Shown here piece after piece: positions 33,616 to 40,768 of a stretch of 64,000 nucleotides of DNA. Position 1 is the first letter of the stretch, and each line of letters begins with the position of its first letter. A program made the translations under genes and the position numbers. Source of the stretch: Streptomyces sp. NBC_00091. Lineage in GTDB: Bacteria > Actinomycetota > Actinomycetes > Streptomycetales > Streptomycetaceae. Location: NCBI RefSeq assembly GCF_026343185.1, contig NZ_JAPEMA010000001.1, positions 5,766,001 to 5,830,000 of the forward strand, read 5' to 3'. The notes beneath the pieces were generated by a model. The model was not told the origin of the DNA. It was given only the letters and a program-made list of their open reading frames with translations, and searched no databases.

Positions 33616-33648
33616 CCGGGTCCGCCGCTCAGCCGGGTCCGCCGCTCA
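33598..33648. repeat. Three 17-bp tandem repeats across two convergent stop codons
   Basis: Unit gccgggtccgccgctca is repeated three times (33598-33614, 33615-33631, 33632-33648), the first copy differing near its end. The HAD stop codon lies at the junction of units 1 and 2, and the stop of the opposite-strand gene lies at the end of unit 3. Likely a duplication by slippage that has shaped the end of both genes. Confidence 0.85.
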
Positions 33649-34128
33649 GGCGGACAGGACGAGCAGCTCCAGGATGCCCTCGGCGTAGGCGACGGAGACC
33701 GACCCGGACCCGGTCTCCAGTAGCCCTATCAGCAGCGGCAGGCCGGTCCGCACATGGGCCGCGACCTGCCCGTACAGGCCTGCCCCGTACGCGTCCCCGT
33801 CGTCCTCGGCGCTCAGCAGGGACAGCAGTGTCCACAGCAGCGCCTCGCGGGTCGCCAGCCGGGGCGGGCCGGCCGACCACACGGCCATCAGCACCGCACA
33901 GGCGGCCGGCGCCGGGGGCCACAGCCGGGCCCCGGTGAACACGTGCCCCTGCAACGCGTGGAACGCGGCCGGATGTCCCTCCGCCGCGTCCCACAGGGCG
34001 CCCTCCAGGTGCTCCGCCGAGCGGCCGCAGCCGCAGGTGACGCCCGCCCAGTCGGCCCGCGCGAGCTCGGCCCGCACGCCGTCCGGCACCAGTGGGCTGC
34101 TGCGCTGCTGCTTGTCCTTCCCTCTCAT
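33646..34128 (-). CDS. Hypothetical helical protein
   Basis: 160 aa. Helix-rich with a single Cys-x-Cys (VTCGCGRSAEHLEGALWDA) and AALWTLLSLLSAEDDGDAYG-like acidic middle; no signal peptide or membrane helix. I recall similar unnamed actinomycete proteins but no function. It lies between the transporter operon and the second GntR gene, in opposite orientation to both, so it may be unrelated to phosphonate use. Confidence 0.65.
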   Translation of the reverse strand: MRGKDKQQRSSPLVPDGVRAELARADWAGVTCGCGRSAEHLEGALWDAAEGHPAAFHALQGHVFTGARLWPPAPAACAVLMAVWSAGPPRLATREALLWTLLSLLSAEDDGDAYGAGLYGQVAAHVRTGLPLLIGLLETGSGSVSVAYAEGILELLVLSA

Positions 34129-34209
34129 GAGGCCCAAGTATGGGAGGGGGCGGGGGCCGGGTCGAGCGGGCCCGCCCGGAGCGTGCGCCCGCATGGCAGG
34201 CTGAGGCCC

Positions 34210-35004
34210 GTGAACGAGGCAGCGCACGCACCGAAGGAAGCCCCGGAGCCCCGCCGGGCCGCCGGCCGGACTCCGCTCTACCTGAAGGTCGCCGAGGACC
34301 TGCGCGGTGCCATCACCGCCGGGGAGTACGGATCCGGGGCCCGGCTCCCCGCCGAGGACGAACTCGCCCGCCGCTACGCCGTCTCCCGGGGCACCGTCCG
34401 CCAGGCCCTCGCCGCGCTGCGTACCGACGGCCTCGTCACCTCCCGCCGCGGCACCCGCCGGGTGGTGCTCGGCGGGCCGGGGGAGGAGAACGCCGCCACC
34501 GAGCTGCGCAGCTTCACCCGGTGGGCGCGCTCGCTGGGGCAGGAGCCCGGCGGGCGGACCGTCACCGTGGGCCCGGGCACGGCCGACGCCGAGGAGGCGG
34601 AGCAGCTGCGGATCGCCACCGGCGCGCCCGTGTACCGGGTGCTGCGGCTGCGGACCCTGTCGGGGGCGCCGGTGATGGTGGAGCGGACGACGTACCCGCA
34701 GGCGGTCGGCGCCCTGGTGGCGGCGATGCCGCTGGACACCGCCTCGTACTCCGAGCAACTGGCCCTGCACGGGGTCCTCTTCACCGACGCCCACCACACC
34801 ATCGACATCGCGCCCGCCGACGCCGAGGACGCGCGCCTGCTGGGCTGCCGGGCCGGGGAGGCGCTGCTGCGGGAGCGGCGGCGCTCCACCGACCCGGCGG
34901 GCACCCCGGTGGAGTGGTCGCAGGACCGCTACCTGCCGGGGACGGTGGCCTTCACGGCGCACTCGACGGCGACCAGCGCCCTGGGGCGCCGGCTGCGGCC
35001 CTGA
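34210..35004 (+). CDS. GntR/HutC-family regulator with UTRA domain
   Basis: 264 aa. Winged HTH at about residues 20-85 (LPAEDELARRYAVSRGTVRQ) and UTRA domain at ~100-260 ending VEWSQDRYLPGTVAFT. Clearly paralogous to the regulator at 27877, with which it shares most HTH residues. GTG start. It converges on the tmpA-tmpB operon. PhnF-like regulators of phosphonate genes have this architecture; it is a good candidate for binding the TTGT-N4-ACAA sites. Confidence 0.92.
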   Translation: MNEAAHAPKEAPEPRRAAGRTPLYLKVAEDLRGAITAGEYGSGARLPAEDELARRYAVSRGTVRQALAALRTDGLVTSRRGTRRVVLGGPGEENAATELRSFTRWARSLGQEPGGRTVTVGPGTADAEEAEQLRIATGAPVYRVLRLRTLSGAPVMVERTTYPQAVGALVAAMPLDTASYSEQLALHGVLFTDAHHTIDIAPADAEDARLLGCRAGEALLRERRRSTDPAGTPVEWSQDRYLPGTVAFTAHSTATSALGRRLRP

Positions 35005-35019
35005 ACCGGAAGACACCCC

Positions 35020-35601
35020 CTAGGTGAGGAGGAGCCCCGCCAGCAGCGGCCGGAAGTGCGCGAAGTCCGGGGTCGCCATCAGAGGGTCCTTGGCCTGCTC
35101 GTCCCACCGGCGCACCGCGACCGCGTCGGCCGCCCCCGGCAGCGCTTCGAAGGCCCGTGCCTGCTCCGGCGTCATCGGCCCGCCCTGCACGCGCAGGGTG
35201 TGCACCGACGCCTCCGAGAGCAGGGCGGCGTAACCGGGCTCGGCCGTGCAGAGGTACCGCTTGGCGGCGACGTGCAGCCGTACCGGCCCGGTCACCTCCG
35301 GCCCGAACCAGCGGGCCAGCCAGTCGGCCCCGGTGTGGCCGTGGCGGTTGTCCCGGCCCTCCTCCATCAGGTCGCGGCCGGTCACCGTCCCGTGGAAGTG
35401 CCCGACGTCGTGCAGCAGCGCGGCGGCCACCAGGTGGGCGGGGGCCCCGGCGGCCTCGGCGAGGGCGCCGGCCTGGAGCATGTGCTGGGCCTGGGTCACC
35501 TCCTCGCCGAAGTACTCGGCGCCGCCCTCGCCCTCGAAGAGCTCCGCCAGCAGATCGAGGGGACCGGGGCCGGCGCCCGGCGCGCGGTCGGCGGCGTTCA
35601 C
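35020..35601 (-). CDS. tmpB: PhnZ/TmpB-like HD-domain mixed-valent diiron oxygenase
   Basis: 193 aa. HD-domain protein that would cleave the C-P bond of an alpha-hydroxylated phosphonate with O2, releasing phosphate. It matches the PhnZ/TmpB oxygenase subset of HD proteins rather than HD phosphohydrolases. Matches include Y30-x2-E33 (YFGEE), His40 in QAQHML, the HD pair His64-Asp65 in AALLHDVGH, HxGADWL, HVAAKRYL, the substrate loop VQGGPM, and RRWDEQAKD. GTG start overlaps the stop of the preceding dioxygenase (GTGA). Together the pair looks like TmpA/TmpB, which convert 2-(trimethylammonio)ethylphosphonate to glycine betaine and phosphate. PhnY/PhnZ-type use of 2-aminoethylphosphonate is the alternative. 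Confidence 0.85.
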   Translation of the reverse strand: MNAADRAPGAGPGPLDLLAELFEGEGGAEYFGEEVTQAQHMLQAGALAEAAGAPAHLVAAALLHDVGHFHGTVTGRDLMEEGRDNRHGHTGADWLARWFGPEVTGPVRLHVAAKRYLCTAEPGYAALLSEASVHTLRVQGGPMTPEQARAFEALPGAADAVAVRRWDEQAKDPLMATPDFAHFRPLLAGLLLT

Positions 35602-36701
35602 GCGGCGGCTCCTTCGCGGCGCAGCACGGCCAGGGCGGAGCCCAGCCCGTCGAGGTCGGCGTACGCCCCTTGCAGGTGCCGGCCGCCGGACTCGGCGAAG
35701 GCCGTACGGGCGTGCAGCAGGCGGGTGTTGTCGAAGACGAGGCAGTCCCCGGGCGCGAGCCGGAAGTCGAGGCGCAGTTCCGGACGGAGCAGCAGCTCGC
35801 CGAAGCGCCGGTAGGCGGCGTAGAACTCCTCGAGGACCGGGGCGCTCCCGTGGAGGGTGCCGAAGGAGCGGTTGTTGTACCGGATCTCGCGGATCCGCCC
35901 GAGCGGGTCGACGTCGATCAGGGGCCGCTGCGCGCGCAGTTCGGTGCGGGTATCGGTGAAGGAGAACTCCACGGGCACCCGGGTCAGCACGCCGAAGGCC
36001 CGCGGATCCTCCTCCCGCAGCAGCGCGGCCGCGTGGAAGCCGTCGACCAGACCGGAGTCCCCGCCGAGCGCCTCGTTGCGCAGGCAGTGCAGCATCTGCA
36101 CGGTGGGCACCGGGTCCCGGTACGGGTTGTCGGTGTGCGGGCCGATCGCCGCTCCGGTGAAGGCCAGGTTGTTCGGCCCGGCCTCGACCCGGACCTCGAA
36201 GAGCTCCCCGTAGTTCGTGCGGCGCACGAAGCCGAAGGTCTGCGCCACGTCGAGCACCATCCGGTCCCGGCAGGGCACGCCCCGCAGCAGGACGAAGCCG
36301 AGCCGCCGCACGCTCTCCAGCGCCCGGATCCGTACCGCCCGGTCGCCGGTGTAGGCGTCCCACGAGGCTCCGGGCAGCCGGCCGGTGAGGTCGGCGGCGG
36401 TCCACAGCTCCTTGTCGGCCTCGGTGCGGCCGTCGCCCCCGGAGCCGCGCGGGCCGCCGGGGGAGTGGGCGTCGAGCCAGGCGGCCGGGTAGCGCGAGCG
36501 GTGCCCGTCCGGCTCCCACACCACTTCCCACGCGGGCCCGCCGTCACCGGGCACCTCGCGCACGGCGCCGGGGGCCAGTCCGGCCGGCAGGTCGGTGATC
36601 TGGAACAGCTTCTGGCCGGTGCGCGGATCGCGGCAGTCGCCGCAGGGGCAGTTGTCGCGCAGCCAGGGCGCGGGCGCATCGGTGATCGCCGTCGAGGACA
36701 T
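35598..36701 (-). CDS. tmpA: TmpA-like Fe(II)/2-oxoglutarate dioxygenase (butyrobetaine-hydroxylase family)
   Basis: 367 aa. N-terminal zinc-binding domain with WLRDNC-x-C-x2-C (Cys18, Cys20, Cys23) and His67, then a TauD/TfdA catalytic domain with His189-x-Asp191 (GPHTDNPY), distal His330 (RLLHAR) and a downstream Arg. This is the gamma-butyrobetaine hydroxylase family; followed directly by an HD oxygenase it matches TmpA, which hydroxylates the carbon next to phosphorus of a trimethylammonio-phosphonate. ATG 36701 is chosen because GGGAG lies 5 bases before it; upstream starts would overlap the operator. A carnitine-type role is less likely given the partner. Confidence 0.85.
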   Translation of the reverse strand: MSSTAITDAPAPWLRDNCPCGDCRDPRTGQKLFQITDLPAGLAPGAVREVPGDGGPAWEVVWEPDGHRSRYPAAWLDAHSPGGPRGSGGDGRTEADKELWTAADLTGRLPGASWDAYTGDRAVRIRALESVRRLGFVLLRGVPCRDRMVLDVAQTFGFVRRTNYGELFEVRVEAGPNNLAFTGAAIGPHTDNPYRDPVPTVQMLHCLRNEALGGDSGLVDGFHAAALLREEDPRAFGVLTRVPVEFSFTDTRTELRAQRPLIDVDPLGRIREIRYNNRSFGTLHGSAPVLEEFYAAYRRFGELLLRPELRLDFRLAPGDCLVFDNTRLLHARTAFAESGGRHLQGAYADLDGLGSALAVLRREGAAA

Positions 36702-36720
36702 CGGGACTCCCGTCGTCATA

Positions 36721-36736
36721 AGTTGTATATACAACT
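36721..36736. promoter_or_regulatory. Perfect palindromic operator upstream of tmpA
   Basis: AGTTGTATATACAACT is a perfect 16-bp palindrome in very GC-rich DNA, 20 bases upstream of the tmpA start. Its core TTGT-N4-ACAA equals that of the transporter operator at 28838-28855. Position over the likely -10 region suggests repression by a GntR protein of this locus. Confidence 0.75.
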
Positions 36737-36844
36737 CTGGTCCGGCGGCATGCTGACAGCCCCGGATGACCGCGAAATGACGCCGAGGTGGCCGCAGCGG
36801 ACCGCAACCGGAACCGGAACCCGGGTGCCTTCGTCTGATCCCGC

Positions 36845-37951
36845 GTGTGGATGAAGCGAAGGATCCTGGCCCTGTTGTTCGCCCTGCTCGCGACCCAGCT
36901 GGGGTCGCTGATCAGCCCCGCCTACGCGTGCGGCTGCGGGGCGATGGTCCCCGACGGGGCCTCCCGGATCGGGGTCGACCGGGAGAGCTCCGTCGTGCGC
37001 TGGGACGGCCGGACCGAAGAGATCGTGATGCGCTTCACCGTCGACGGCGACGCCCGCCGCGCGGCCTGGATCATGCCGGTCCCGGGCCGGGCCACCGTGG
37101 AACTCGGCAACCCCGGCCTCTTCCCCCAGCTGAGCGAACTCACCCGGCCCGAGCACCGCACCCGTACGTACTTCTGGCCGCGCGCCGCCGACTGGCCCTT
37201 CTCCTCCGGACGCCTGGACGGTGCGGGCGCCCTCCTGCCGGGCGCCGGCGCCCCGGTCGGCGTGGTCGGCCGCGAGCGGCTCGGCGACTTCGACGTGGCA
37301 CGGCTGACCGCCACCGACCCCGAGGCCCTGCGCACCTGGCTCGAGGACAACGGCTTCAGGCTGCCCGAGCGGCTCGCCGCCGAACTGAAGCCGTACGTCG
37401 ACCAGAAGTGGGAGTACGTGGCCGTCCGCCTCGCCCCCCGGGAGCCGGGCAGGCCCCTGCACGGCGAACTCGACCCGCTGCGCATCCGCTTCGACAGCCC
37501 CCGCCTCGTCTACCCGATGCGGCTGTCCCGGCTGGCCCTGACCCCGCAGTCGCTCAGCCTCTACGTACTCGCCGACCACCGCATGGAGCCCGGCTCCGCG
37601 ATCGGCGGCGCCGCACCCGAGGTGACCTTCGCCGGGACCGTCACCCCGACGGGCGCGCTGGGCGAACTCACCGGCGGCAAGAAGGTGTTCCTCACCGCGA
37701 TCGACCAGAGGTTCCCGGACCCGGCAAGCATCGACGGGGACCACGAACTGCGCGCCACCGCCAAGGACACCCCCTACCGGCGGGCCGTCTACCACGACGA
37801 ACTCCTCACCGCGGGCGGCGTCCCGGTCTGGCTGCTGACGGTGGGCGGCGCGCTGGTGGCGGTGGCGGCCGCCGCCGTGTTCCTGGCGACGCGCCGGCGC
37901 CGCCCCCGGTCCCCCTCGGGGCAGCGGGGAATTGCGCTTGACCTGCGCTGA
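36845..37951 (+). CDS. DUF2330 secreted/membrane-anchored protein
   Basis: 368 aa. Signal peptide (residues 1-27, cut after a YA-CGCG region), a large extracytoplasmic DUF2330 domain beginning CGCGAMVPD, and one C-terminal membrane helix (LLTVGGALVAVAAAAVFLA) followed by an Arg-rich stop-transfer tail. Cell-surface protein of unknown function. The GTG at 36845 and the ATG two codons later are both possible starts. Stands alone. Confidence 0.85.
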   Translation: MWMKRRILALLFALLATQLGSLISPAYACGCGAMVPDGASRIGVDRESSVVRWDGRTEEIVMRFTVDGDARRAAWIMPVPGRATVELGNPGLFPQLSELTRPEHRTRTYFWPRAADWPFSSGRLDGAGALLPGAGAPVGVVGRERLGDFDVARLTATDPEALRTWLEDNGFRLPERLAAELKPYVDQKWEYVAVRLAPREPGRPLHGELDPLRIRFDSPRLVYPMRLSRLALTPQSLSLYVLADHRMEPGSAIGGAAPEVTFAGTVTPTGALGELTGGKKVFLTAIDQRFPDPASIDGDHELRATAKDTPYRRAVYHDELLTAGGVPVWLLTVGGALVAVAAAAVFLATRRRRPRSPSGQRGIALDLR

Positions 37952-37973
37952 TCCCGCTGACACCGTCTGGGCC

Positions 37974-38849
37974 ATGATCACCCCCTCCTCCCTCCCCGGC
38001 CTGCCGGCCTCCTCCGTCTTCCGCGCGCACGACGGCACCGAACTCGCCTGCCACACCAGCGGGGACGGCGCCCCGCTGATCTGCCTGCCCGGCGGCCCGA
38101 TGCAGGACTCCGCCTACCTCCGCGGCCTCGACGGCCTCCTCCCGCACCGCCGCCTGGTCCGGCTCGACCTGCGCGGCACCGGCCGCTCGGCGGCTCCCGA
38201 GGACACCGCCTCCTACCGCTGCGACCGCCTCGTCGACGACGTCGAGGCCCTGCGCGAGCACCTCGGCCTGGAGACGGTGGACCTGCTCGCGCACTCCGCG
38301 GGCGCGAACCTGGCCGCCCTGTACGCCGCCCGCCACCCCGGGCGCGTCGGCAGGCTCCTCCTGGTCACCCCCAGCGTCTTCGCCGTAGGCATCCCCATCA
38401 CCGGGGACGACCGGCTGGAGACCGCGCGGCTGCGCGCCGCCGAGCCCTGGTTCGCCCCGGCGTACGCGGCCCTGGAGGAACTCGTCGCGGGCCGGGCCAC
38501 GGCCGACACCATGCAGGAGATCGCCCCCTTCTGGTACGGCCGCTGGGACGATGCCGCCCGCGCCCACCGGGCCGCCGAGGCCGGGCAGAAGAACCACGAG
38601 GCCGCGGCCGCCTACGGAGCGGAGGGCGCCTTCGACCCGGACGCCACCCGCAAGGCCCTCGCGGAGCTCGCCGCGCCGGTGCTGCTGCTCGCCGGCGAGG
38701 CCGACCTGGCGGCCCCGCCGAGCGCGGTGGCCGCGTACGCCGACCTGTTCCGCGGCGCCGAACTCACCGTCCAGCCCGGCGCCGGACACTTCCCCTGGCT
38801 CGACGACCCGGCCCGCTTCGCCACCGCGACCGCCGCCTTCCTGAGCTAG
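37974..38849 (+). CDS. Alpha/beta hydrolase
   Basis: 291-aa hydrolase. Nucleophile elbow AHSAGAN (Ser near residue 103), oxyanion region LPGGPMQDS, and the final GAGHFPW with the catalytic His; Asp of the triad in GEADLAAPP. The layout is like that of proline iminopeptidase or epoxide-hydrolase-type enzymes. No signal peptide, so it is cytoplasmic. Its TAG stop shares the palindrome CTAG with the stop of the convergent ATP-grasp gene, with no room for a terminator between. Confidence 0.88.
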   Translation: MITPSSLPGLPASSVFRAHDGTELACHTSGDGAPLICLPGGPMQDSAYLRGLDGLLPHRRLVRLDLRGTGRSAAPEDTASYRCDRLVDDVEALREHLGLETVDLLAHSAGANLAALYAARHPGRVGRLLLVTPSVFAVGIPITGDDRLETARLRAAEPWFAPAYAALEELVAGRATADTMQEIAPFWYGRWDDAARAHRAAEAGQKNHEAAAAYGAEGAFDPDATRKALAELAAPVLLLAGEADLAAPPSAVAAYADLFRGAELTVQPGAGHFPWLDDPARFATATAAFLS

Positions 38850-39631
38850 CCCGCTCGGGTCAGGGCCAGTGCCGCGAGGGCGTCCGGGGCGCCGGCCTGG
38901 CCCCGGATGCCGGGGAAGGCGTTGATGTCGACGATGAGGGGCCGGCCGCCGCCGGTGTCGATGACGTCCACGCCGTAGACGTCCAGGGCGAAGGCCGCCC
39001 CCACCCGCAGGGCCAGTTCGGCCCAGCCGTCGGGGAGCCGGCCGAGGGCCCGGGCCGGTTCCTTGCCCCCGGCGGCGAGTTCGGAGCGCCGCAGGCCCGC
39101 GAAGACCCGGTCGCCGATCACCCACAGTTTGTGGTCCCAGCCGGTGTTCGGCGCGAAGGACTGCACCACCACCGGCTCCGGCTCCCGGCCGGCGGCCAGT
39201 TCGCGGAGCCCGCCGGGGCCGTCGACGCGGGCGACCAGGTCGTCCTTGCGGCTGAGCCGGCTCTTGACCACCACCGGCCAGGCCGGCTCCGCCGAGGCCT
39301 CCAGCGCCGCGAGCGAGGCGAAGGTGCGGGTGGCGGCGAAGGGGAGCCCGGCCCGCAGGGCCAGTTCGGCCATGGCGGTCCGGTCCTGGCAGCGCTCGGT
39401 GGCCGCCGCCGAGTTCAGTACGGGCGCCCCGCGCCGCTCCAGCTCCCGGGCCAGGGCCAGCGCCGAGGGGGTCCGCGCCTTCAGCAGGTATACGTCGGCC
39501 CGTGCCCCGGCCGCGGCAGCGACCCCGGCCCCCGGGTCGAGCACCCGCACCTCGTGCTCCGGCGCGAGCAGAGCGGCGGTGGCCGCCAGCAGCGGATGCC
39601 CCGGGTCCGGGGTGATCAGGCCGACCCTCAC
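38846..39631 (-). CDS. ATP-grasp ligase (RimK-like)
   Basis: 261 aa. Rossmann-like start MRVGLITPDPGHP, central ATP-binding lysines in WPVVVKSRLSRKDD, and the metal-binding C-terminus YGVDVIDTGGGRPLIVDINAFPG. Member of the ATP-grasp fold that forms amide bonds through an acyl-phosphate. It follows another ATP-grasp gene with a GTGA overlap, so the two enzymes are made together. Substrates unknown; a peptide- or amino-acid-ligating role is expected. Confidence 0.85.
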   Translation of the reverse strand: MRVGLITPDPGHPLLAATAALLAPEHEVRVLDPGAGVAAAAGARADVYLLKARTPSALALARELERRGAPVLNSAAATERCQDRTAMAELALRAGLPFAATRTFASLAALEASAEPAWPVVVKSRLSRKDDLVARVDGPGGLRELAAGREPEPVVVQSFAPNTGWDHKLWVIGDRVFAGLRRSELAAGGKEPARALGRLPDGWAELALRVGAAFALDVYGVDVIDTGGGRPLIVDINAFPGIRGQAGAPDALAALALTRAG

Positions 39632-40536
39632 GCGCCGTCCCCCGCGCCCACCTGGAGCGGAACGGCCACCGGCAGGGTGTACGACCGCGCGCCCGGGCCG
39701 GGCACGGGCACCGGGCGCCCGCCGCCGCCCGCCCGCGCCAGGTCCAGTACGGCGCGCGCGACCCGCGCGGCGGCGTCCGGCACCTGGCGGAAACTCGGGA
39801 AGTCGTTCACGTCGACCACGACCGGCCCGTCGGGGCCCAGCACCACGTCCACCCCGTACAGGTCCAGCCCGTACACCTCGCCCACCCGGGCGGCGATCTC
39901 CGCCACCTCGGCCGGCAGCGGGACCCGGCGCTCGCGGACGGCGGCGTCCGGGTGCAGGGGGGAGCGGCGCTCGGTGGCGTACAGCTCCCCGCCGACGCAG
40001 TACACCTTGATGTCGGTGCCGGAGTTGGGGACGTAGGGCTGCGCGATGAGCATGCCCTCGCCCGCGAGCGCGGGCAGCAGCGCCGCGAGCCGGTCCGGCG
40101 AGGGCACCAGGTGCACGCCCCGCCCCGAGCTGCCGTCGGCGGGCTTGACGACGAGCGGGTACGCGGCGTCCGGTATGCGGGCGAGGAGTTCGGGCCGGGC
40201 GAGCGCGTAGGTGGGCGGCAGCGGCAGGCCCCGGGCGCTGCCGAGGGCGGCGGCCAGCGCCTTGTCCCGTACGCCGCGGATCGCCCGGGCGTCGTTGACG
40301 GTGGTCGTCCCCGCCGCGGCAGCGGCTTCGAGGAGGGTGAGCCCCGGCCCGCCGGACACCGTCTTGAGCACCCAGGCGTCGTGCGCGCCGGCCCGGACCA
40401 GCCCGTCCATGCGGAGCAGGGAGCCGCCCGGGCGCACCACGTCCACCTGGTGTCCCCATGCGGTGAGTTGTCCGATCACCTCATTGGGCATGCCGTCGTG
40501 GCGGTAGTGCTCCTCCACCAGGAAGCAGAGCCTCAT
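39628..40536 (-). CDS. ATP-grasp ligase (RimK-like)
   Basis: 302 aa. N-terminal pre-ATP-grasp domain MRLCFLVEEHYRHDGMPNEV, ATP-binding YPLVVKPADGSSGRGVHLV, and metal-binding end YGVDVVLGPDGPVVVDVNDFPSFR. GGAAGG precedes the ATG. It is more glutathione-synthetase/RimK-like than its neighbour at 38846. The pair may carry out two successive ligations or form one complex. No precursor peptide gene was found on the same strand. Confidence 0.87.
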   Translation of the reverse strand: MRLCFLVEEHYRHDGMPNEVIGQLTAWGHQVDVVRPGGSLLRMDGLVRAGAHDAWVLKTVSGGPGLTLLEAAAAAGTTTVNDARAIRGVRDKALAAALGSARGLPLPPTYALARPELLARIPDAAYPLVVKPADGSSGRGVHLVPSPDRLAALLPALAGEGMLIAQPYVPNSGTDIKVYCVGGELYATERRSPLHPDAAVRERRVPLPAEVAEIAARVGEVYGLDLYGVDVVLGPDGPVVVDVNDFPSFRQVPDAAARVARAVLDLARAGGGGRPVPVPGPGARSYTLPVAVPLQVGAGDGA

Positions 40537-40587
40537 GGACCTTCCCCATATTCCCCGGACGTCCGCCGCCGATCCCGTCCGGCGAGT

Positions 40588-40599
40588 TGTGACGTCACA
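40588..40599. promoter_or_regulatory. Perfect palindrome TGTGACGTCACA
   Basis: Twelve-base perfect palindrome in the AT-richer region between the ATP-grasp operon and the conservon, 52 bases from the ATP-grasp start. Candidate operator for either unit. The CRP-like TGTGA halves are too close together (2-base spacer) for a classical CRP site. Confidence 0.4.
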
Positions 40600-40601
40600 G
40601 G

Positions 40602-40643
40602 ATGCCACGGCATAGCCCCGAAACCGCTCCAGAAGGAGCCTAA
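40602..40643 (+). CDS. Possible leader peptide 1
   Basis: ATG followed by 12 codons and TAA (peptide MPRHSPETAPEGA). Its TAA is immediately followed, in the same frame, by the GTG of a second mini-ORF, and its last codons contain the Shine-Dalgarno sequence of that second ORF. It has no strong ribosome-binding site of its own, so translation is doubtful. Confidence 0.25.
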   Translation: MPRHSPETAPEGA

Positions 40644-40685
40644 GTGGGCGCTACTCAGCGTGATGTTTATCAAGACCTTTCCTAA
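40644..40685 (+). CDS. Possible leader peptide 2 before the conservon
   Basis: GTG start preceded at 7 bases by AAGGAG, then 12 sense codons and TAA (peptide VGATQRDVYQDLS, with GTG read as Met). The codons are unusually AT-rich (GAT, GTT, TAT, CAA). It lies 80 bases upstream of cvnA in the same direction. A translated leader of this kind could couple amino-acid or ribosome status to conservon expression; the strong ribosome-binding site is the main evidence. Confidence 0.4.
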   Translation: MGATQRDVYQDLS

Positions 40686-40768
40686 ACGATCACCAATCCT
40701 CTTATAGTTGTGCCTCGTTGCCACAGGAACCCTCTCTTCCATTTACGCCCGGTTTGAGGCTTTGATTG

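Noticed and set aside
33616..33660. CRISPR-like tandem repeats
   Set aside because: The 17-bp repeats are directly adjacent without spacers and overlap gene ends.
40588..40599. CRP-type site
   Set aside because: TGTGA and TCACA halves are only 2 bases apart instead of 6, so only a generic palindrome is reported.
40703..40708. TATAGT as the conservon -10 box
   Set aside because: No acceptable -35 hexamer at 16-19 bases upstream, so it is not listed as a promoter.
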